Counted from the first letter of the stretch, positions 29,099-39,312 are shown. The stretch is DNA of 64,000 bases from Sphingomonas sp. SORGH_AS_0879 (GCF_030819175.1 NZ_JAUTBJ010000002.1:3557001-3621000); one strand, 5' to 3'. Notes: generated by a model not told the origin, from the sequence alone. Translations and numbers: made by a program.

Positions 29099-29293
29099 AT
29101 GGATACGGATGATTCCCCCCTCCGCACGCCGGACAGCCTGACCACGCTGGTCCAGGCTGACCTCGATCCGCTTTCGCTCGCCGAGTTGGAAGCGCGGATC
29201 GCCGTGCTGCAAGGCGAGATCGAGCGAACGCGAAGCCATATGGCGCGCGCCTCGCTCCACCGGGCCAGCGCCGACGCGCTGTTCAAGCGGTGA
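29099..29293 (+). CDS. DUF1192 family protein
   Basis: 64 residues, MDTDDSPLRTPDSLTTLVQA then DLDPLSLAELEARIAVLQGE and the ending HRASADALFKR. Length and these two blocks match DUF1192, a small coiled-coil protein found in alphaproteobacteria, often beside an oxidoreductase. The function is unknown. The Met at 29099 is chosen because the conserved part starts there; the frame is open 13 codons earlier. Confidence 0.8.
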   Translation: MDTDDSPLRTPDSLTTLVQADLDPLSLAELEARIAVLQGEIERTRSHMARASLHRASADALFKR

Positions 29294-29395
29294 CCCGCAT
29301 CGGATCGGCCGGGCGATCATACGCCTTTTGCCGGTCCGTCGGGTCGCCCTCCGCCGCGCGACACGCTTTGTTCAGCGGTCGTGCGTTACCCCCGC

Positions 29396-29424
29396 TTGAT
29401 GCCGGGGCCTGCCATCCCGACATT
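29396..29424 (+). promoter_or_regulatory. Putative clpA promoter
   Basis: TTGATG (29396-29401), a 17-base spacer, GACATT (29419-29424), about 50 bases before clpA. A moderate match only; no heat-shock (sigma32) pattern is evident. Confidence 0.35.
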
Positions 29425-29472
29425 GGTCGAAACGAAGCGCCCGTCCCCAGCGCCTCGTCAGGAGTATCGTAG

Positions 29473-31791
29473 ATGCCATCTTTCGCCCCCGCGCTCGAGA
29501 CCACGCTGCACAAGGCGCTGGAAGCCGCGACGTTGCGGCGCCACGAATATGCCACGCTGGAGCACCTCCTCCTCGCGCTGATCGACGACGAACATGCCTC
29601 CAAGGTGATGGAGGCGTGCCATGTCGACCTGGGCGAGCTGAAGGCCACGGTCGCCCAGTATCTCGACGCCGAACTCGACGCGCTCAAGGTCGAGGCGGCG
29701 ACCGACCCCTCCCCCACCAGCGGGTTCCAGCGTGTCGTCCAGCGCGCGATCCTGCACGTCCAGTCGTCGGGCCGCGACGAGGTGACCGGTGCGAACGTAC
29801 TGGTCGCACTGTTCTCCGAACGCGAATCCTATGCCGTCTATTTCCTGCAACAGCAGGATATGAGCCGCCTGGATGCCGTCAGCTTCATCAGCCACGGCGT
29901 CGGCAAGGGCGGCGCGACCAGCGAATCGACTCCCCCCAAGGGCGCCGAGGAGGAAAAGCCCGCCAAGCCGACCGAGAAGGGCAAGGGCGAGAGCGCGCTC
30001 AAGCAGTTCACCGTCGACCTCAATGAAAAGGCCAAGGCGGGCAAGGTCGATCCGCTGATCGGGCGCGGCCCCGAAGTGGACCGGACCGTCCAGATCCTGT
30101 GCCGCCGCTCGAAGAACAACCCGCTCTATGTCGGCGATCCCGGCGTCGGCAAGACCGCCATCGCCGAAGGTCTGGCGCGCAAGATCATCGAGGGCAACGT
30201 TCCCGAGGTGCTGTTGAACGCTGTCATCTACTCGCTCGACATGGGCGCGTTGCTGGCGGGCACCCGCTATCGCGGCGATTTCGAGGAGCGGCTGAAGGCG
30301 GTCGTCAACGAACTGGAAAAGCTGCCCCACGCGGTCCTCTTCATCGACGAGATCCACACCGTCATCGGCGCGGGCGCGACCAGCGGCGGGGCGATGGATG
30401 CGTCGAACCTGCTCAAGCCCGCTCTGTCGGGCGGCACGATCCGCTGCATCGGCTCGACCACCTATAAGGAGTTCCGCAACCACTTCGAAAAGGACCGCGC
30501 GCTGCTGCGCCGGTTCCAGAAGATCGACGTGAACGAGCCGACCATCGAGGATACGATCAAGATCCTCGCCGGACTTCGCACCGCGTTCGAGGAGCACCAT
30601 CAGGTCAAATACACCCCCGACGCGATCAAGTCGGCGGTGGAACTGTCCGCGCGCTACATCAACGACCGCAAGCTGCCCGACAAGGCGATCGACGTGATCG
30701 ACGAAGTGGGCGCGATGCAGATGCTGGTGCCGGTCAACAAGCGCAAGAAGACGATCACGCCCAAGGAGATCGAGGCCGTGATCGCCACCATGGCCCGCAT
30801 CCCGCCGAAAAGCGTGTCGACCGACGACCGCCAGCAACTGGAAACGCTGGAGACCGACCTCAAGCGCGTGGTGTTCGGCCAGAATGCCGCGATCGAGAAC
30901 CTGTCCTCGGCGATCAAGCTGAGCCGGGCGGGGCTTCGCGATCCCGACAAGCCGATCGGCAACTACCTCTTCACCGGCCCCACCGGTGTCGGCAAGACGG
31001 AAGTGGCGCGCCAGTTGGCGACGATCCTGGGCATTCCGCTCCAGCGGTTCGACATGTCCGAATATATGGAGCGTCACTCGGTCAGCCGGTTGATCGGCGC
31101 GCCTCCGGGCTATGTCGGCTATGATCAGGGCGGTCTGCTCACGGACGCGGTCGATCAGAATCCGCATTCGGTGCTGCTGCTCGACGAGATCGAGAAGGCG
31201 CATCCCGATCTGTTCAACATCCTGTTGCAGGTGATGGACAATGGGAAGCTGACCGATCACCACGGCAAGACGGTCGATTTCCGCAACACGATCATCATCA
31301 TGACGACCAATGCGGGCGCCGCCGACATGGCGCGCGAAACGGTCGGCTTCGGCAACCTCACCCGCGAGGGCGAGGACGAGCAGGCCGTGCAGAAGATGTT
31401 CACGCCGGAATTCCGCAACCGCCTGGATGCGATCGTGCCCTTCGGCTATCTCCCGCCCGAAGTCGTCGCGCGGGTGGTGGACAAGTTCATCCTCCAGCTC
31501 GAACTCCAACTGGCGGATCGCAACGTCCATATCAGCCTGGACGAGGCGGCGAAGAGCTGGCTCACCGAAAAGGGCTATGACCGCCTGTACGGCGCGCGTC
31601 CGATGGGCCGCCTGATCCAGGAAAAGATCAAGCAGCCGCTGGCCGAGGAACTGCTGTTCGGCAAGCTGGTCCATGGCGGCGAGGTGACGGTGCGGATGAA
31701 GGACGGCGCGCTGTCCTTCGCGATCGAACCCGCCGCGCCCAAGAAGCCGCGCAAGAAGGGGGGCAAGCCCGCCTCGGTCGACGCGACCTGA
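29473..31791 (+). CDS. clpA: ATP-dependent Clp protease ATP-binding subunit ClpA
   Basis: 772 residues. The ClpN repeat domain covers about 1-145 (LETTLHKALEAATLRRHEYA). AAA domain 1 has GDPGVGKTAIAEG near residue 220 and VLFIDEIHT; AAA domain 2 has GPTGVGKTEVARQ near residue 501, VLLLDEIEKAHPD and the C-terminal YGARPMGRLIQ sensor region. The middle coiled-coil domain of ClpB is absent, which makes it ClpA. It unfolds substrates for ClpP in the cytosol. The adaptor gene clpS, usually just upstream, is not here. A strong terminator follows. Confidence 0.95.
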   Translation: MPSFAPALETTLHKALEAATLRRHEYATLEHLLLALIDDEHASKVMEACHVDLGELKATVAQYLDAELDALKVEAATDPSPTSGFQRVVQRAILHVQSSGRDEVTGANVLVALFSERESYAVYFLQQQDMSRLDAVSFISHGVGKGGATSESTPPKGAEEEKPAKPTEKGKGESALKQFTVDLNEKAKAGKVDPLIGRGPEVDRTVQILCRRSKNNPLYVGDPGVGKTAIAEGLARKIIEGNVPEVLLNAVIYSLDMGALLAGTRYRGDFEERLKAVVNELEKLPHAVLFIDEIHTVIGAGATSGGAMDASNLLKPALSGGTIRCIGSTTYKEFRNHFEKDRALLRRFQKIDVNEPTIEDTIKILAGLRTAFEEHHQVKYTPDAIKSAVELSARYINDRKLPDKAIDVIDEVGAMQMLVPVNKRKKTITPKEIEAVIATMARIPPKSVSTDDRQQLETLETDLKRVVFGQNAAIENLSSAIKLSRAGLRDPDKPIGNYLFTGPTGVGKTEVARQLATILGIPLQRFDMSEYMERHSVSRLIGAPPGYVGYDQGGLLTDAVDQNPHSVLLLDEIEKAHPDLFNILLQVMDNGKLTDHHGKTVDFRNTIIIMTTNAGAADMARETVGFGNLTREGEDEQAVQKMFTPEFRNRLDAIVPFGYLPPEVVARVVDKFILQLELQLADRNVHISLDEAAKSWLTEKGYDRLYGARPMGRLIQEKIKQPLAEELLFGKLVHGGEVTVRMKDGALSFAIEPAAPKKPRKKGGKPASVDAT

Positions 31792-31820
31792 TCCCGCTTT
31801 CGACAGGATCGTGGATGAAG

Positions 31821-31848
31821 AGGCCGGGTGGCGACACCCGGCCTTTTT
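31821..31848 (+). terminator. Rho-independent terminator after clpA
   Basis: A 9-bp perfect stem (GGCCGGGTG / CACCCGGCC), 4-base loop and TTTTT, 30 bases past the clpA stop. Confidence 0.88.
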
Positions 31849-31952
31849 CATGTTCTCCGATCCGCGGGATCATCCGAAACGGATTGACCTTTTACCGGGA
31901 GCATTCTCGACTTTAACCACATTTTTGGGCTTTTGCAGACACATGGCGGCCC

Positions 31953-33725
31953 ATGAACGGCGTGGGTCGCATTAAAATCTGGGCATTGGTGCTGGCGATG
32001 TGGACCATCGTCTGGCCGTTCGCCTCCGCCCATGCGCAGACGGGAGAGGCCGTCGCCACCTGTATCCGCCCGATCGAACGGGGCCAGACCGCCGCCGCGA
32101 TGTTCGGCCAACCGCAGGGCTTCGATTGCCGCGATGACCAGTCCTCCTATGGCGCGGGCGACTTCTGGGTCTTGTCCCAACCCCTGACCGCCTTGCCCGG
32201 CGATCCGCGCGAGCGGCTGACCATCGCCTTTGCCAGCACCTGGCAGGACGCGACGACGCTCCATATCCTCTATGCCGACGGGCAGGTACGGCGGATCGCC
32301 TTCACCAGCGCGACGACATCGCCCTATCTGCTGCTGGGCCCGATGATCGCCGTCCCCCTGCCCCGCATGGCCGCACGACCGGTACGCATCCTGTGGGAAG
32401 CGCATGGCGCGGCCAATATGCGTGGCGTGGTCCGGGGGGCGCGGTTGCAACATCATGCCGAGGCGCTGGAGGTCGAGGGGCAACTCGGCCTGCTCTACGG
32501 CACGATCATGGGGATGGTCGTCGCGCTGGCGCTCTATAACATCGTCCTGTGGCCCGCGCTGCGCCAGCCCTTGCAGCCGGTCTATTGCCTGCTCCTGTTC
32601 TTCATCACCGGCTATGCCCTGTGTTCGTCGGGGCTGATCGGGCAGTGGTTGCCCTGGCTCGACAATAACGAGCGGCACCGGTGGAATGCGATCATGCTGG
32701 GCGGCGTGGCACTGACCATCGTGATCTTCGCGCGCTATTTCTTCGAGCGGGAGGTGTTTCGCGGATGGCTGGACCTGATGGCGGTGGTCGTCTTCGCCCT
32801 GATCGCCGTTCCCAATCTTGCCTTCGCGCTGCTGGCGCCCTTGTGGATCCGCACGCTGGACGCGCTGGTCGTGGCGGGGTTCGCGATCCTGCTGGCGTTC
32901 CTGATCGCCGTGCTGGTGCAGGCATGGCGGCGGCGGAGCAACTTCCTCTGGGCCTTCGCCATCGGATGGGGGACGCCGATCATCCTGGCGATGTTCCGGG
33001 TGCTCAATGCCGCGCATCTGATCGCCTGGCGCCCGTGGATCGACCAGTCGACGGTGTTGTCCATGGGAGCCGAAGCCCTCTGCGCCAGCCTGGGGGTCGC
33101 CTATCGAATCTATCTGCTCAGCCGCGAGCGCGATCTGGCCCGCGCCGATGAACGCGTCGCCCGGCGGCTGGCCGATACCGACCCGCTGACCGGCCTGTTC
33201 AACCGCCGCGCCTTTCTGGACCAGGCGATCGGGCGGAGCGGGCCGCAGACGCTGATCCTGGCCGATATCGACCATTTCAAGCGGATCAACGACGCGCTGG
33301 GCCATGATGGCGGCGACGAGGTGCTGCGCATCTTCGCCCGGTCGCTGGCCAATACGCTGGGCCCCGACATGCTGGTCGCGCGAATCGGGGGCGAGGAATT
33401 CGCCCTTCTCGCCGATGCCGCCCGTGCGCCCGATGCGGAGCTTCTGCTCGCCCGCCTGCGCGCCGCCAGCTATCCCATGGGCGCCAAGGTGACCGCCAGC
33501 CTGGGCCTGTGCACCGGCCCCATGGCCAGCGAGGAGGATTGGCGCCGCGTCTATCGCGAAGCCGATCAGGCGTTGTTCGCCGCCAAGGACGGCGGCCGCG
33601 ACCGGGCCTGTTGGGGCGTGCCGCTGTCCTGCGACGGCTATCCACCGCCCCCCTTGCCCAACAACCGGCCCCGCCCTAGACAGGAGCGAGGGGAGAAGGG
33701 CGTGTGCGCGAACGGCGGATCTTGA
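31953..33725 (+). CDS. Diguanylate cyclase with 7TMR-DISM sensor
   Basis: 590 residues. A signal peptide (cut near ASAHAQ) leads to a periplasmic domain of about 160 residues, then seven hydrophobic helices (about 190-385) of the 7TMR-DISM type. After a short coiled coil (RERDLARADERVARRL) comes a GGDEF domain: TDPLTGLFNRRAFLDQA, LADIDHFKRINDALGHDGGD and the active GGEEF (RIGGEEFAL). The inhibitory RxxD site before GGEEF is not present. It makes cyclic di-GMP from GTP at the inner membrane in response to an unknown external signal. The C-terminal 35 residues are Pro/Arg-rich and may be non-functional. Confidence 0.9.
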   Translation: MNGVGRIKIWALVLAMWTIVWPFASAHAQTGEAVATCIRPIERGQTAAAMFGQPQGFDCRDDQSSYGAGDFWVLSQPLTALPGDPRERLTIAFASTWQDATTLHILYADGQVRRIAFTSATTSPYLLLGPMIAVPLPRMAARPVRILWEAHGAANMRGVVRGARLQHHAEALEVEGQLGLLYGTIMGMVVALALYNIVLWPALRQPLQPVYCLLLFFITGYALCSSGLIGQWLPWLDNNERHRWNAIMLGGVALTIVIFARYFFEREVFRGWLDLMAVVVFALIAVPNLAFALLAPLWIRTLDALVVAGFAILLAFLIAVLVQAWRRRSNFLWAFAIGWGTPIILAMFRVLNAAHLIAWRPWIDQSTVLSMGAEALCASLGVAYRIYLLSRERDLARADERVARRLADTDPLTGLFNRRAFLDQAIGRSGPQTLILADIDHFKRINDALGHDGGDEVLRIFARSLANTLGPDMLVARIGGEEFALLADAARAPDAELLLARLRAASYPMGAKVTASLGLCTGPMASEEDWRRVYREADQALFAAKDGGRDRACWGVPLSCDGYPPPPLPNNRPRPRQERGEKGVCANGGS

Positions 33726-33901
33726 TGGCCATGACGATACTGGCGCTGATCGCGCTGGCCTATCGCCACCCCACCGCCGATATCCGCCTGATCACCCACG
33801 ACATCGCCGACCGATCGCCGCGCCGTGTGCAGGCCGCGGTCGATCTGGGCCTGTTCGGCGTCTCGATCCTCTACACCTGGACGGTCGACCGGTTGCGCTG
33901 A
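33704..33901 (+). CDS. Small hypothetical membrane protein
   Basis: 65 residues from a GTG start with GGAGAAGG four bases before it; an ATG seven codons later is also possible. It has one hydrophobic segment near the N terminus (MAMTILALIALAYR) and a second near the C terminus (LGLFGVSILYTW). It overlaps the end of the GGDEF gene by 22 bases. Function not recognised. Confidence 0.5.
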   Translation: MRERRILMAMTILALIALAYRHPTADIRLITHDIADRSPRRVQAAVDLGLFGVSILYTWTVDRLR

Positions 33902-34013
33902 GGTCCGATCCGGCGGCGCTCGACCGGGCGGCACCGGCCCGGTTTCGCGGGAGTGGATCAAACTACGCGCGAGCATCCTTGCGCGTGCGCCGGGCCTGCC
34001 CCATAGCGGCGTC

Positions 34014-34253
34014 ATGGATACGCCCATCGAAGAACTGACGTTCGAGGACGCCCTCAAGGAACTGGAGAGGATCGTCGGCCGACTGGAAAGCGGCGAAGCG
34101 ACGCTCGACGAATCGATCCGCCTCTATGAGCGCGGCGACCGTCTGCGTCAGCGCTGCGCCGAGCGGCTGGACGCGGCCCAGGCCCGGATCGAGGCGATCC
34201 GCCTCGACGCCGAGGGCAAGCCCGCGGGCACCCGCCCGTTCCAGGCGGGTTGA
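34014..34253 (+). CDS. xseB: Exodeoxyribonuclease VII small subunit
   Basis: 79 residues. ELTFEDALKELERIVGRLES and LDESIRLYERGDRLRQRCAE are the family signature of the XseB coiled-coil subunit, several copies of which bind XseA to degrade single-stranded DNA. The gene order xseB-ispA is widespread in bacteria. Its stop overlaps or directly precedes ispA. The frame is open far upstream, but the family starts at this Met. xseA is not in the window. Confidence 0.93.
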   Translation: MDTPIEELTFEDALKELERIVGRLESGEATLDESIRLYERGDRLRQRCAERLDAAQARIEAIRLDAEGKPAGTRPFQAG

Positions 34254-34255
34254 GC

Positions 34256-35155
34256 GTGACGCTGACCGCCACCACCCTGTCGGGCGCCCTGGCCGAAGTC
34301 GCCGAGGACATCGACGCCCGCTTCGCGCAGTTGCTCGCCGATCCGGGCGATCCGCGCGCCTCGCTCTATGCCGCGATGCGCCATGCTGCGATCGGCGGGG
34401 GCAAGCGGTTGCGCCCGCTACTCGTCTTCGCGACGTCGCACCTGTTCGCCGTCGACCGCGACACGGCGGGCTGGGTCGCGACCGCGCTGGAGGCGATCCA
34501 TGTCTATTCGCTGATCCATGACGATCTGCCCGCAATGGACGACGACGATATGCGGCGCGGCAAGCCGACCGTGCACAAGGCGTTCGACGAGGCGACCGCG
34601 ATCCTGGCGGGCGACTGTCTCCATGCGCTGGCCTTCGAGATTCTGGCCGATCCCTCGACCCATGCCGATCCCTTCGTCCGGTCCGAGCTGATCCTCGACC
34701 TCGCCCGCGCCTCCGGCCCCAGCGGCATGGCGGGCGGGCAACAGATGGACCTGGAGGCCGAGCGTCAGGTGTTCGACCTCGCCACCGTCACCCGGCTTCA
34801 GCAGATGAAGACCGGCGCGCTGATCTGTGCGGCGGTGGAGGCGGGCGCGATCCTGGGCCGTGTGCCGCCCGAGGGCCGGACGCATCTGCGCGGCTATGCG
34901 CATGATCTGGGCCTCGCCTTCCAGATCGCCGACGACCTGCTCGACGCCGAGGGTGACGAGGCCGTGGCGGGCAAGAAGCTGCGCAAGGACGAAGAGGCGG
35001 GCAAGGCGACCTTCCTCAGCCTGCTCGGCGTCGCGCGCGCGCGGGAACAATGCCGGATGCTGGTCGCCCAGGCGATCGAGCACTTACGCGATTACGGCCC
35101 CGAGGCCGATCTGCTGCGTGCCATCGCGGCTTACGTCGTGGAGCGCGACCGGTGA
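34256..35155 (+). CDS. ispA: Polyprenyl synthetase, farnesyl diphosphate synthase type
   Basis: 299 residues. GGGKRLRPLLVF, the first Asp-rich motif LIHDDLPAMDDDDMRRGKPT, GQQMDLEAE, and the second Asp-rich motif FQIADDLLDAEGDEAVAGKK are all intact. It condenses isopentenyl and dimethylallyl diphosphate to C15 (possibly C20) prenyl diphosphate for quinones, undecaprenol and carotenoids. GTG at 34256 is taken; a TTG at 34250 overlapping the xseB stop is possible. The coaD start overlaps its stop (GTGA). Confidence 0.93.
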   Translation: MTLTATTLSGALAEVAEDIDARFAQLLADPGDPRASLYAAMRHAAIGGGKRLRPLLVFATSHLFAVDRDTAGWVATALEAIHVYSLIHDDLPAMDDDDMRRGKPTVHKAFDEATAILAGDCLHALAFEILADPSTHADPFVRSELILDLARASGPSGMAGGQQMDLEAERQVFDLATVTRLQQMKTGALICAAVEAGAILGRVPPEGRTHLRGYAHDLGLAFQIADDLLDAEGDEAVAGKKLRKDEEAGKATFLSLLGVARAREQCRMLVAQAIEHLRDYGPEADLLRAIAAYVVERDR

Positions 35156-35655
35156 CCCGGATCGGCGTCTATCCCGGCACCTTCGATCCCGTGACGCTGG
35201 GTCATATGGACATCATCCGGCGCGGTGCGAAGCTGGTCGACCGGCTGGTGATCGGCGTCACCACCAACCCCTCCAAATCGCCCATGTTCACCCTTCAGGA
35301 GCGGATGGAGATGGTCCGGCGCGAGGTGGCGGACGTGGCGGGCGAGATCCATGTCGTCGCCTTCGATTCGCTGCTGATGGATTTCGCCGAACGCGAGGGG
35401 GCCAAGGTCATCGTCCGGGGCCTGCGTGCCGTCGCCGATTTCGAATATGAATATCAGATGGCGGGGATGAACCAGCAGATCAATCCGCGGGTCGAAACCG
35501 TCTTCCTGATGGCCGATGTCGCGCTGCAACCCATCGCCAGCCGGTTGGTCAAGGAAATCGCGATGTATGGCGGCAATATCGCCAAATTCGTGACGCCCGC
35601 CGTCCGAACCCAGGTGATCGAGCGGGTGGAAAAGATCGGCCGCAAGGGATCGTAA
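35152..35655 (+). CDS. coaD: Phosphopantetheine adenylyltransferase
   Basis: 167 residues, the normal length. RIGVYPGTFDPVTLGHMDII carries the TxGH nucleotidyl-transfer motif; NPSKSPMFTLQERMEMVRRE, VRGLRAVADFEYEYQMAGMN and SRLVKEIAMYGG match CoaD. It makes dephospho-CoA from 4'-phosphopantetheine and ATP, the regulated step of CoA synthesis. The GTG start overlaps the ispA stop. Confidence 0.95.
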   Translation: MTRIGVYPGTFDPVTLGHMDIIRRGAKLVDRLVIGVTTNPSKSPMFTLQERMEMVRREVADVAGEIHVVAFDSLLMDFAEREGAKVIVRGLRAVADFEYEYQMAGMNQQINPRVETVFLMADVALQPIASRLVKEIAMYGGNIAKFVTPAVRTQVIERVEKIGRKGS

Positions 35656-35656
35656 G

Positions 35657-35781
35657 CTCCTCCCCGGCACGGGGAGGTGGCAGGGCGAAGCCCTGACGGA
35701 GGGGGGCTTCCTCACAGGACACGCTTTGCCGCACGCCCCCTCCACCAGCTTCGCTGGTCCCCCTCCCCGTGCCGGGGAGGA
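35657..35781. repeat. Family-B palindromic repeat (paired)
   Basis: Two inverted units face each other: CTCCTCCCCGGCACGGGGAG at the left and CCGTGCCGGGGAGG at the right, with CCAGCTTCGCTGG inside. Similar units are at 42526-42570, 48259-48308 and 50894-51020. They lie in gaps after genes and resemble REP/BIME elements. Confidence 0.7.
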
Positions 35782-35866
35782 TCATTCACCCCCAAAAGGT
35801 TCAGATTGGCGCAAGGGGCGATTTGCTCTACAGCCACCCCATTCCTTTCCTTGTCGTAGAGATGTG

Positions 35867-36646
35867 ATGCGCGTTCTCGCCGCTCTTGCCATGATGATGG
35901 CCAGCCTGATCGCCGTTCCGGCCCAGGCGCAATCCCAGTCCCAGACCCCGCCCAAATTCACCACCCCCGCCAAGGCGGCGCAGGTGCTGGAGGCCAATGT
36001 CGCGGGTCGCCCCACCCCGCCGCCCGTCACCGACAAGGAGAATCTCTGGCTGCTCGACCTGTCGACCGGCGGGCGGGTGACGATCTGGCTGCGTCCCGAT
36101 GTCGCGCCCAAGATGGTGGAGCGGATCAAGACGCTGACCCGTCGTCATTTCTATGACGGGCTGCTCTTCCACCGCGTGATCGACGGCTTCATGGCGCAGG
36201 GCGGCGATCCCAAGGGCGACGGCACCGGCGGGTCGGACCTGCCCAACATCCCCGCAGAGTTCAACTATCTGCCCCATGTGCGCGGATCGGTGGCGGCGGC
36301 GCGAGCCGACGACCCGAACAGCGCCAACAGCCAGTTCTACATCGTCTTCCAGCCGCGCTTCGCGCTCGACAAGAAATACACGGTGTTCGGGCGCGTGATC
36401 GACGGCATGCAGTGGGTCGACCGGATCGAACGCGGTGAGCCTCCCGCGAACCCCAGCAAGATCGTCCATGCCTATATCGCGGCGGACAATCCCCCCGCCT
36501 ATGTGCCCCCCGCCCCCGTCGCGGCCCCCGATCTGGGTGCGCCGGTGACGCTGCCGGGCGCCGCGCCCGCCACCAAGCCGGCGGCGGTGCGCCGTCCCGC
36601 GCCCAAGGCGGCTCCGGCCAAGAAGGCGGCAACGGCCACCAAGTGA
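35867..36646 (+). CDS. Periplasmic peptidyl-prolyl isomerase (cyclophilin)
   Basis: 259 residues. A signal peptide ([20 protein letters not shown], cut near AQA) precedes a cyclophilin domain with [40 protein letters not shown] and [14 protein letters not shown]. The catalytic Arg (FHRV) and the Gln/Phe binding residues are present. The C-terminal 60 residues are an Ala/Pro/Lys tail. It probably folds periplasmic proteins. Its stop overlaps the queA start. Confidence 0.92.
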   Translation: MRVLAALAMMMASLIAVPAQAQSQSQTPPKFTTPAKAAQVLEANVAGRPTPPPVTDKENLWLLDLSTGGRVTIWLRPDVAPKMVERIKTLTRRHFYDGLLFHRVIDGFMAQGGDPKGDGTGGSDLPNIPAEFNYLPHVRGSVAAARADDPNSANSQFYIVFQPRFALDKKYTVFGRVIDGMQWVDRIERGEPPANPSKIVHAYIAADNPPAYVPPAPVAAPDLGAPVTLPGAAPATKPAAVRRPAPKAAPAKKAATATK

Positions 36647-37680
36647 ACGTAGATCTTTTCGACTTCGCGCTGCCGCCCGAGCGGATCGCGCTTTATCCGG
36701 CCTCCCCGCGCGATTCGGCGCGGATGCTGGTTCTCGACGGCGACGCCACCCGCGACCAGCGGGTGAGCGACCTGCCGACCTGCCTCCGCCCCGGCGACCT
36801 GCTGGTGTTCAACGACACCCGCGTCATCCCCGCGCAGCTTGAGGGCACGCGGGGCGAGGCGAAGATCGGCGCGACGCTGCACAAGCGCGAGGGCACTCGC
36901 CGCTGGCGCGCCTTCATCCGCAACGCCAAGCGCCTCCGCGACGGCGATGTGATCGACTTCGGCGCGGGCGTCAGCGCCACCGCGCGCGACCGGGCCGAGG
37001 ATGGCAGCTTCGCCCTCGACTTCGCCGGCGACGAACCGGTCGAGTTGCTGCTGGAGCGGGCGGGCACCATGCCGCTGCCCCCCTATATCGCCCAGAAGCG
37101 CGGCATCACTGAAAAGGACGCCGACGACTATCAGACCATGTTCGCCAACGAGCCCGGCGCGGTTGCGGCCCCCACGGCTGCGCTGCACTTCACGTCGGAG
37201 CTGCTCGCCGCGCTCGATGCGGGCGGCATCGAATATGCGACGCTGACGCTGCATGTCGGCGCGGGCACCTTCCTGCCGGTCAAGGCCGAGGACACGGTCG
37301 ATCACAAGATGCATGCTGAATGGGGCCGCATCGACGCCGCCACCGCCGACCGGCTGAACGCCGTGAAGGCGCGCGGCGGCCGGGTGATCGCGGTCGGCAC
37401 CACCTCGCTGCGCCTGATCGAGAGCGCGGCAGGCGAGGATGGCGTGATCCGTGCCTTCGAGGGCGATACCGCGATCTTCATCACGCCGGGCTATCGCTTT
37501 CGCGGGATCGACGGGCTGATGACCAATTTCCACCTGCCGCGTTCGACCCTTTTCATGCTGGTCTCCGCCCTGATGGGGCTGGAGCGGATGCAGGCGGCCT
37601 ATGCCCATGCGATCGCGAACGCCTATCGTTTCTATTCCTATGGCGACGCCTCGCTGCTGTTGCCGGAGCGCTCGGCGTGA
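36643..37680 (+). CDS. queA: S-adenosylmethionine:tRNA ribosyltransferase-isomerase
   Basis: 345 residues. [18 protein letters not shown] at the start, then [40 protein letters not shown] and [20 protein letters not shown] are QueA signatures. It transfers the ribosyl part of SAM to preQ1 in tRNA, giving epoxyqueuosine. It forms a queuosine group with tgt two genes on. The start is GTG in a GTGA overlap. Confidence 0.95.
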   Translation: MNVDLFDFALPPERIALYPASPRDSARMLVLDGDATRDQRVSDLPTCLRPGDLLVFNDTRVIPAQLEGTRGEAKIGATLHKREGTRRWRAFIRNAKRLRDGDVIDFGAGVSATARDRAEDGSFALDFAGDEPVELLLERAGTMPLPPYIAQKRGITEKDADDYQTMFANEPGAVAAPTAALHFTSELLAALDAGGIEYATLTLHVGAGTFLPVKAEDTVDHKMHAEWGRIDAATADRLNAVKARGGRVIAVGTTSLRLIESAAGEDGVIRAFEGDTAIFITPGYRFRGIDGLMTNFHLPRSTLFMLVSALMGLERMQAAYAHAIANAYRFYSYGDASLLLPERSA

Positions 37681-38174
37681 TCCTGCTCGGGCTGCTGCTC
37701 CAGGCGGCGACGCCGGGCGCGAACGAGACGGTGACCGTCACCGCCCGTCCCACCCCCTTCGCGCAGACGCCCGCGACCATGGTGGTGGAGCCTGTCGCGA
37801 TGATGATCGCCGCCTTCGACGCGGACGGCGACGGCAAGACCAGCCGCGAGGAGATGGAAGCGGGCGTGAAGCACTCCTACGACGCCATCGACACCGCGCA
37901 TCGGGGCTCCATCGGCTATCTCCAGTTCGCCGACTGGGCCGAGCGCTGGCTGGGCGACCGCAATGCGCTGCCCAGCCCGTTCGATGTCGACAAGAACAGC
38001 GATGACCGGATCACGCTGGCTGAACTCCAGGCACATTTCTCGCGCCTCTTCTCGCGTTTCGACCGTGACCATGACGGCGCGATCAGCCGGCCTGAGGCGC
38101 TGACCATCCGCACCATTCCCGCCGACGCCAATGGCCCCACCGGCCCGCTCGCGCCCCGAGGCAGAAGACCATGA
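37677..38174 (+). CDS. EF-hand calcium-binding protein between queA and tgt
   Basis: 165 residues from a GTG in a GTGA overlap with queA; its own stop overlaps the tgt ATG (ATGA). The N terminus [17 protein letters not shown] looks like a short signal peptide. Three EF-hand-like loops follow: [24 protein letters not shown] and [12 protein letters not shown], each with Asp/Asn at the expected calcium ligands. It is probably a periplasmic or surface calcium-binding protein. Why it is coupled to two tRNA-modification genes is not clear. Confidence 0.8.
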   Translation: MILLGLLLQAATPGANETVTVTARPTPFAQTPATMVVEPVAMMIAAFDADGDGKTSREEMEAGVKHSYDAIDTAHRGSIGYLQFADWAERWLGDRNALPSPFDVDKNSDDRITLAELQAHFSRLFSRFDRDHDGAISRPEALTIRTIPADANGPTGPLAPRGRRP

Positions 38175-39310
38175 CCGCCCGTTTCTCCTTCGCCATCCAC
38201 GCCACGGATGGCCGCGCCCGCACCGGCACCATCACCATGAAGCGCGGTGAAATCCGCACCCCCGCCTTTATGCCGGTCGGCACCGCCGCCACCGTCAAGG
38301 CGATGAAGCCCGGCGATGTGCGCGCGAGCGGCGCGGACATCATCTTAGGGAATACCTATCACCTGATGCTCCGCCCCGGCGCGGAGCGGGTGGACCGGCT
38401 GGGCGGGCTTCACGGCTTCATGGGCTGGGATCGGCCGATCCTGACCGACTCGGGCGGCTATCAGGTGATGAGCCTGGCCGATCTGACCAAGCGGTCGGAG
38501 GATGGCGTATCCTTCAAAAGCCATCTGGACGGCACCCGCCATCTGCTCAGCCCCGAACGCTCGATCGAAATCCAGCGCCTCCTCGGCTCCAACATCGTCA
38601 TGGCGTTCGACGAACTGGTCCCCACCACTTCGACCCGCGAGGTGCAGGCTGCCGCGATGGAACGCTCGATGCGCTGGGCGAAGCGCAGCCGCGATGCCTT
38701 TGATGCCGGCGGCCAACATGCCGAGGACAATGCGATCTTCGGCATCCAGCAGGGCGCGCTGGACGAAGGGTTCCGCAAAAGCTCCGCCGATGCGCTGATC
38801 GATATCGGTTTTGACGGCTATGCGATCGGCGGCCTCGCGGTCGGCGAAGGGCAGGAGGCGATGTTCGGCTGCCTCGACTTCGCGCCAGGGCAATTGCCGG
38901 TGGAAAGGCCGCGCTACCTGATGGGCGTCGGCAAACCGACCGATATCGTCGGCGCGGTCGAGCGCGGGGTCGACATGTTCGACTGCGTGCTGCCCACCCG
39001 CTCGGGGCGGACCGGACAGGCCTTTACGCGGCAGGGGCCGATCAACATCCGAAACGCCCGCTTTGCCGAGGATCAGGGGCCGCTCGACCCCGCCTGTGGC
39101 TGCCCGGTCTGTGCGACGTGGAGCTGCGCCTATCTGCACCATCTGGTCCGCGCCGGGGAAATCCTGGGCGCGATGCTGATGACCGAGCATAATATCTGGT
39201 TCTACCAGCAGATGATGGCCGATCTGCGCGCCGCGATCAGCGAAGGACGGCTCACGGCCTTTGCGGACGACTTCCGGGCGCGCTACGCTGGCGGCGGAGT
39301 AGGAGAGTAA
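38171..39310 (+). CDS. tgt: tRNA-guanine transglycosylase
   Basis: 379 residues. Motifs are [29 protein letters not shown], the SHLDGT region, [20 protein letters not shown], and the zinc site [17 protein letters not shown]. It swaps guanine 34 for preQ1 in tRNAs with GUN anticodons; QueA then completes the ring. Length and zinc ligands are normal. Confidence 0.96.
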   Translation: MTARFSFAIHATDGRARTGTITMKRGEIRTPAFMPVGTAATVKAMKPGDVRASGADIILGNTYHLMLRPGAERVDRLGGLHGFMGWDRPILTDSGGYQVMSLADLTKRSEDGVSFKSHLDGTRHLLSPERSIEIQRLLGSNIVMAFDELVPTTSTREVQAAAMERSMRWAKRSRDAFDAGGQHAEDNAIFGIQQGALDEGFRKSSADALIDIGFDGYAIGGLAVGEGQEAMFGCLDFAPGQLPVERPRYLMGVGKPTDIVGAVERGVDMFDCVLPTRSGRTGQAFTRQGPINIRNARFAEDQGPLDPACGCPVCATWSCAYLHHLVRAGEILGAMLMTEHNIWFYQQMMADLRAAISEGRLTAFADDFRARYAGGGVGE

Positions 39311-39312
39311 CC

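Noticed and set aside
29458..31851. 797-codon frame antisense to clpA
   Set aside because: clpA has both AAA domains intact on the plus strand; the antisense product matches nothing.
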